From: JAWWBG01 sp033721095
Lineage (GTDB): Bacteria > Actinomycetota > Nitriliruptoria > Nitriliruptorales > Nitriliruptoraceae
Length of the DNA stretch: 5,916 nucleotides
Direction: 5' to 3'
Assembly (NCBI GenBank): GCA_033721095.1
Contig: JAWWBG010000160.1
Location: 1 to 5,916 of the forward strand
Below the pieces are notes generated by a model. That model ran no database searches, was not told where the DNA came from, and saw only the letters and a list, made by a program, of their open reading frames with translations. The translations under genes were made by a program, and so were the position numbers. This document shows, in pieces, positions 4,111 to 5,916 of the stretch (position 1 is its first letter; each line of letters begins with the position of its first letter).

Positions 4111-5916
4111 TTGTAGCTCCTCTGGGTCAGCTTCACGTACTCGAACTCCAGCGGCTCCTTGTTGAGAATGGGCTCGCCCGGTGAGCCGCCCCACTCCCAC
4201 GCGGCGGCGTAGGCGAAGTTGTCGTCGTCGCGCTTGGCCTCGCCCTCCTCGGTCTGGTGCTCGGTGCGGAAGTGGCCGCCGCACGATTCCTCGCGATGGA
4301 GGGCGTCGCGGCACATGAGCTCACCGAGCTCGAAGAAGTCGGCGACGCGTTGGACCTTCTCGAGGCTCGAGTTGAGGCTGTCGGCGGCGCCGAGGACGCG
4401 GACGTCCTGCTCGAACTCCTCGCGCAGCGCGGGGATCTCGCTGATGGCCTTCTCGAGGCCGGCGCGGTCGCGGGCCATCCCGCAGTACTCCCACATGATC
4501 TTGCCGAGCTCGCGGTGGAACCAGTCGACCGACCGCGTCCCGCCGATCGACAGCCAGCGCTGGGTCTGGTCGCGGACGCCCTGCTCGGCCTGTTGGAAGG
4601 CGGTGTGCCCGACGTCGACGGCCGACTCGCCCAGGTGATCGGCCAGATAGTCGCCGATCGTGTACGGGAGGACGAAGTAGCCGTCCGCGAGGCCCTGCAT
4701 CAGCGCCGACGCGCCCAGCCGGTTCGCGCCGTGGTCGGAGAAGTTGGCCTCACCGATGCAGTACAGCCCCGGCACCGTCGTCTGCAGGTGGTAGTCCACC
4801 CAGAGCCCGCCCATGGTGTAGTGCGGGGCGGGGTAGATGCGCATCGGCCGGTCGTGGACGTCCTCGCCAGTGATGCGTTCGTACATCTCGAACAGGTTCG
4901 AGTAGCGGTCGTCGACGACCTCGCGCCCGAGTCGCTCGAAGGCTGACGAGAAGTCGAGGTACACGCCGTTCTTGAGCGGGCCGACACCGTGCCCGGAGTC
5001 GACGCGCTCCTTGGCGTTGCGGCTCGCAACGTCACGCGGGACGAGGTTGCCGAACGCCGGGTATCGCTCCTCGAGGTAGTAGTGGCGTTCGTCCTCGGGG
5101 ATGTCGCGGGCACGCCGGGTGTCGTCGGGGTCCTTGGGCACCCAGATGCGGCCGTCGTTGCGCAACGACTCGGACATCAGCGTGAGCTTGGACTGGAACT
5201 CGTCGCTGGACGGGATCGAGGTGGGGTGGATCTGCGTGTAACACGGGTTGGCGAAGAACGCGCCCTTGCGGTGGGCCCGCCACGCAGCCGTGACGTTGCA
5301 CGCCATCGCGTTGGTGGACAGGTAGAAGACGTTGGAGTAGCCGCCGGTTGCCAGCACGACCGCATGGGCCGAGTGGCTGGAGATCTCGCCGGTGACCAGG
5401 TCGCGGACCACGACGCCGGCAGCGCGACCGTCGACCGTGACGACCTCGAGCATCTCCATGCCCGTGTGGATCTTGACGGTGCCGGCGGCCGACTGGCGCA
5501 TCAGGGCCTGGTAGGCACCGAGCAGCAGCTGCTGGCCGGTCTGGCCGCGCGCGTAGAAGGTCCGCGAGACCTGGGCGCCACCGAAGGAACGGTTGGCGAG
5601 CATCCCGCCGTACTCGCGCGCGAACGGGACGCCCTGGGCGGCGCACTGGTCGATGATGTTGTTGGAGACCTCGGCCAGTCGATAGACGTTGGCCTCGCGG
5701 GCGCGGAAGTCGCCGCCCTTCACGGTGTCGTAGAACAGCCGGAAGATCGAGTCGCCGTCGCCGTGGTAGTTCTTGGCGGCGTTGATGCCGCCCTGGGCCG
5801 CGATCGAGTGCGCGCGTCGCGGCGTGTCGTGGAACGTGAAGACGGTGACGTTGTAGCCGAGCTCGCCGAGGGTCGCGGCGGCGCTCGCGCCCGCGAGCCC
5901 GGTGCCGATGACGATG
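4107..5916 (-). CDS. sdhA: Succinate dehydrogenase flavoprotein subunit SdhA, N-terminus off the window
   Basis: The last 602 residues are visible; the start lies beyond 5916. SdhA oxidises succinate to fumarate on a covalently bound FAD. Counting from the window edge, the FAD dinucleotide loop is VIGTGLAGA (2-10). The flavin-linking histidine is H36 in RAHSIAAQGGI (codon 5808-5810). Substrate-site elements follow: HPTS (H230), SLRNDGR (around R252), RDVASR (294-299, the segment carrying the catalytic arginine in this family), HYTMGG (H365) and GANRLGASAL (R399). The C-terminal REESCGGHFR and DDDNFAYAAAWEW segments fit the actinobacterial type. Given family sizes of roughly 590-670 residues, only some tens of residues are missing. 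An internal GTG at 5723 is not the start, because conserved FAD-binding sequence continues in frame upstream. The anchor gene sdhC is expected upstream. The gene appears intact where visible. Confidence 0.96.
   Translation of the reverse strand, partial: IVIGTGLAGASAAATLGELGYNVTVFTFHDTPRRAHSIAAQGGINAAKNYHGDGDSIFRLFYDTVKGGDFRAREANVYRLAEVSNNIIDQCAAQGVPFAREYGGMLANRSFGGAQVSRTFYARGQTGQQLLLGAYQALMRQSAAGTVKIHTGMEMLEVVTVDGRAAGVVVRDLVTGEISSHSAHAVVLATGGYSNVFYLSTNAMACNVTAAWRAHRKGAFFANPCYTQIHPTSIPSSDEFQSKLTLMSESLRNDGRIWVPKDPDDTRRARDIPEDERHYYLEERYPAFGNLVPRDVASRNAKERVDSGHGVGPLKNGVYLDFSSAFERLGREVVDDRYSNLFEMYERITGEDVHDRPMRIYPAPHYTMGGLWVDYHLQTTVPGLYCIGEANFSDHGANRLGASALMQGLADGYFVLPYTIGDYLADHLGESAVDVGHTAFQQAEQGVRDQTQRWLSIGGTRSVDWFHRELGKIMWEYCGMARDRAGLEKAISEIPALREEFEQDVRVLGAADSLNSSLEKVQRVADFFELGELMCRDALHREESCGGHFRTEHQTEEGEAKRDDDNFAYAAAWEWGGSPGEPILNKEPLEFEYVKLTQRSYK
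4116..4121 (-). promoter_or_regulatory. Ribosome binding site of sdhB, inside the end of sdhA
   Basis: On the minus strand the run AGAGGAGC lies within the last codons of sdhA, a few bases before the GTG at 4110. With the four-base GTGA stop/start overlap this indicates translational coupling between the two subunits. Confidence 0.7.

Noticed and set aside
4110..4314. Upstream extension of sdhB into sdhA
   Set aside because: The added residues are an out-of-frame reading of the sdhA 3' end. The GTG at 4110 has a ribosome binding site and a stop/start overlap.

Overview
This GC-rich window looks like ordinary chromosomal DNA from a high-GC actinomycete. The reasons are the strong G/C bias at third codon positions, frequent GTG starts, and a succinate dehydrogenase of the Corynebacterium-like, non-proteobacterial kind. 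A member of the Propionibacteriales (Nocardioides or Aeromicrobium relatives) would fit, but the genus cannot be fixed from the sequence alone. I see no rRNA, tRNA, CRISPR array, insertion sequence or phage gene.

Layout, left to right. (1) The start of a CaiB/BaiF-type (family III) CoA-transferase gene lies on the minus strand at 1-326 and runs off the left edge. (2) Across a 77-bp divergent spacer that carries a perfect dyad is a plus-strand gene for an ArfB-type ribosome-rescue hydrolase (404-826). (3) A strong GC-rich hairpin (859-890) separates it from a convergent minus-strand gene for a small secreted, acidic protein of unknown function (943-1476). (4) A 245-bp divergent spacer (1477-1721) holds two inverted repeats and a 14-bp direct repeat with a 21-bp period, so it looks like a regulated promoter region. 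(5) An NAD-type malic enzyme with an N-terminal ACT domain follows on the plus strand (1722-3119). (6) Convergent to it, and only 21 bp away, is a minus-strand operon: sdhA (5' end off the right edge), sdhB, and a 71-codon gene for a putative zinc-ribbon protein.

Functionally, the right two thirds concern C4-dicarboxylate metabolism. SdhA and SdhB form the soluble part of succinate:quinone oxidoreductase (succinate to fumarate), and malic enzyme converts malate to pyruvate. sdhA and sdhB overlap by four bases, and the small zinc-ribbon gene starts four bases after the sdhB stop, so the three are probably co-transcribed and translationally coupled. The membrane anchor gene (sdhC) is expected upstream of sdhA, beyond position 5916, but is not seen.

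No clearly new biological system is visible. The least explained items are the secreted 177-residue protein, the small zinc-ribbon protein attached to the sdh operon, and the repeat cluster ahead of the malic enzyme gene.
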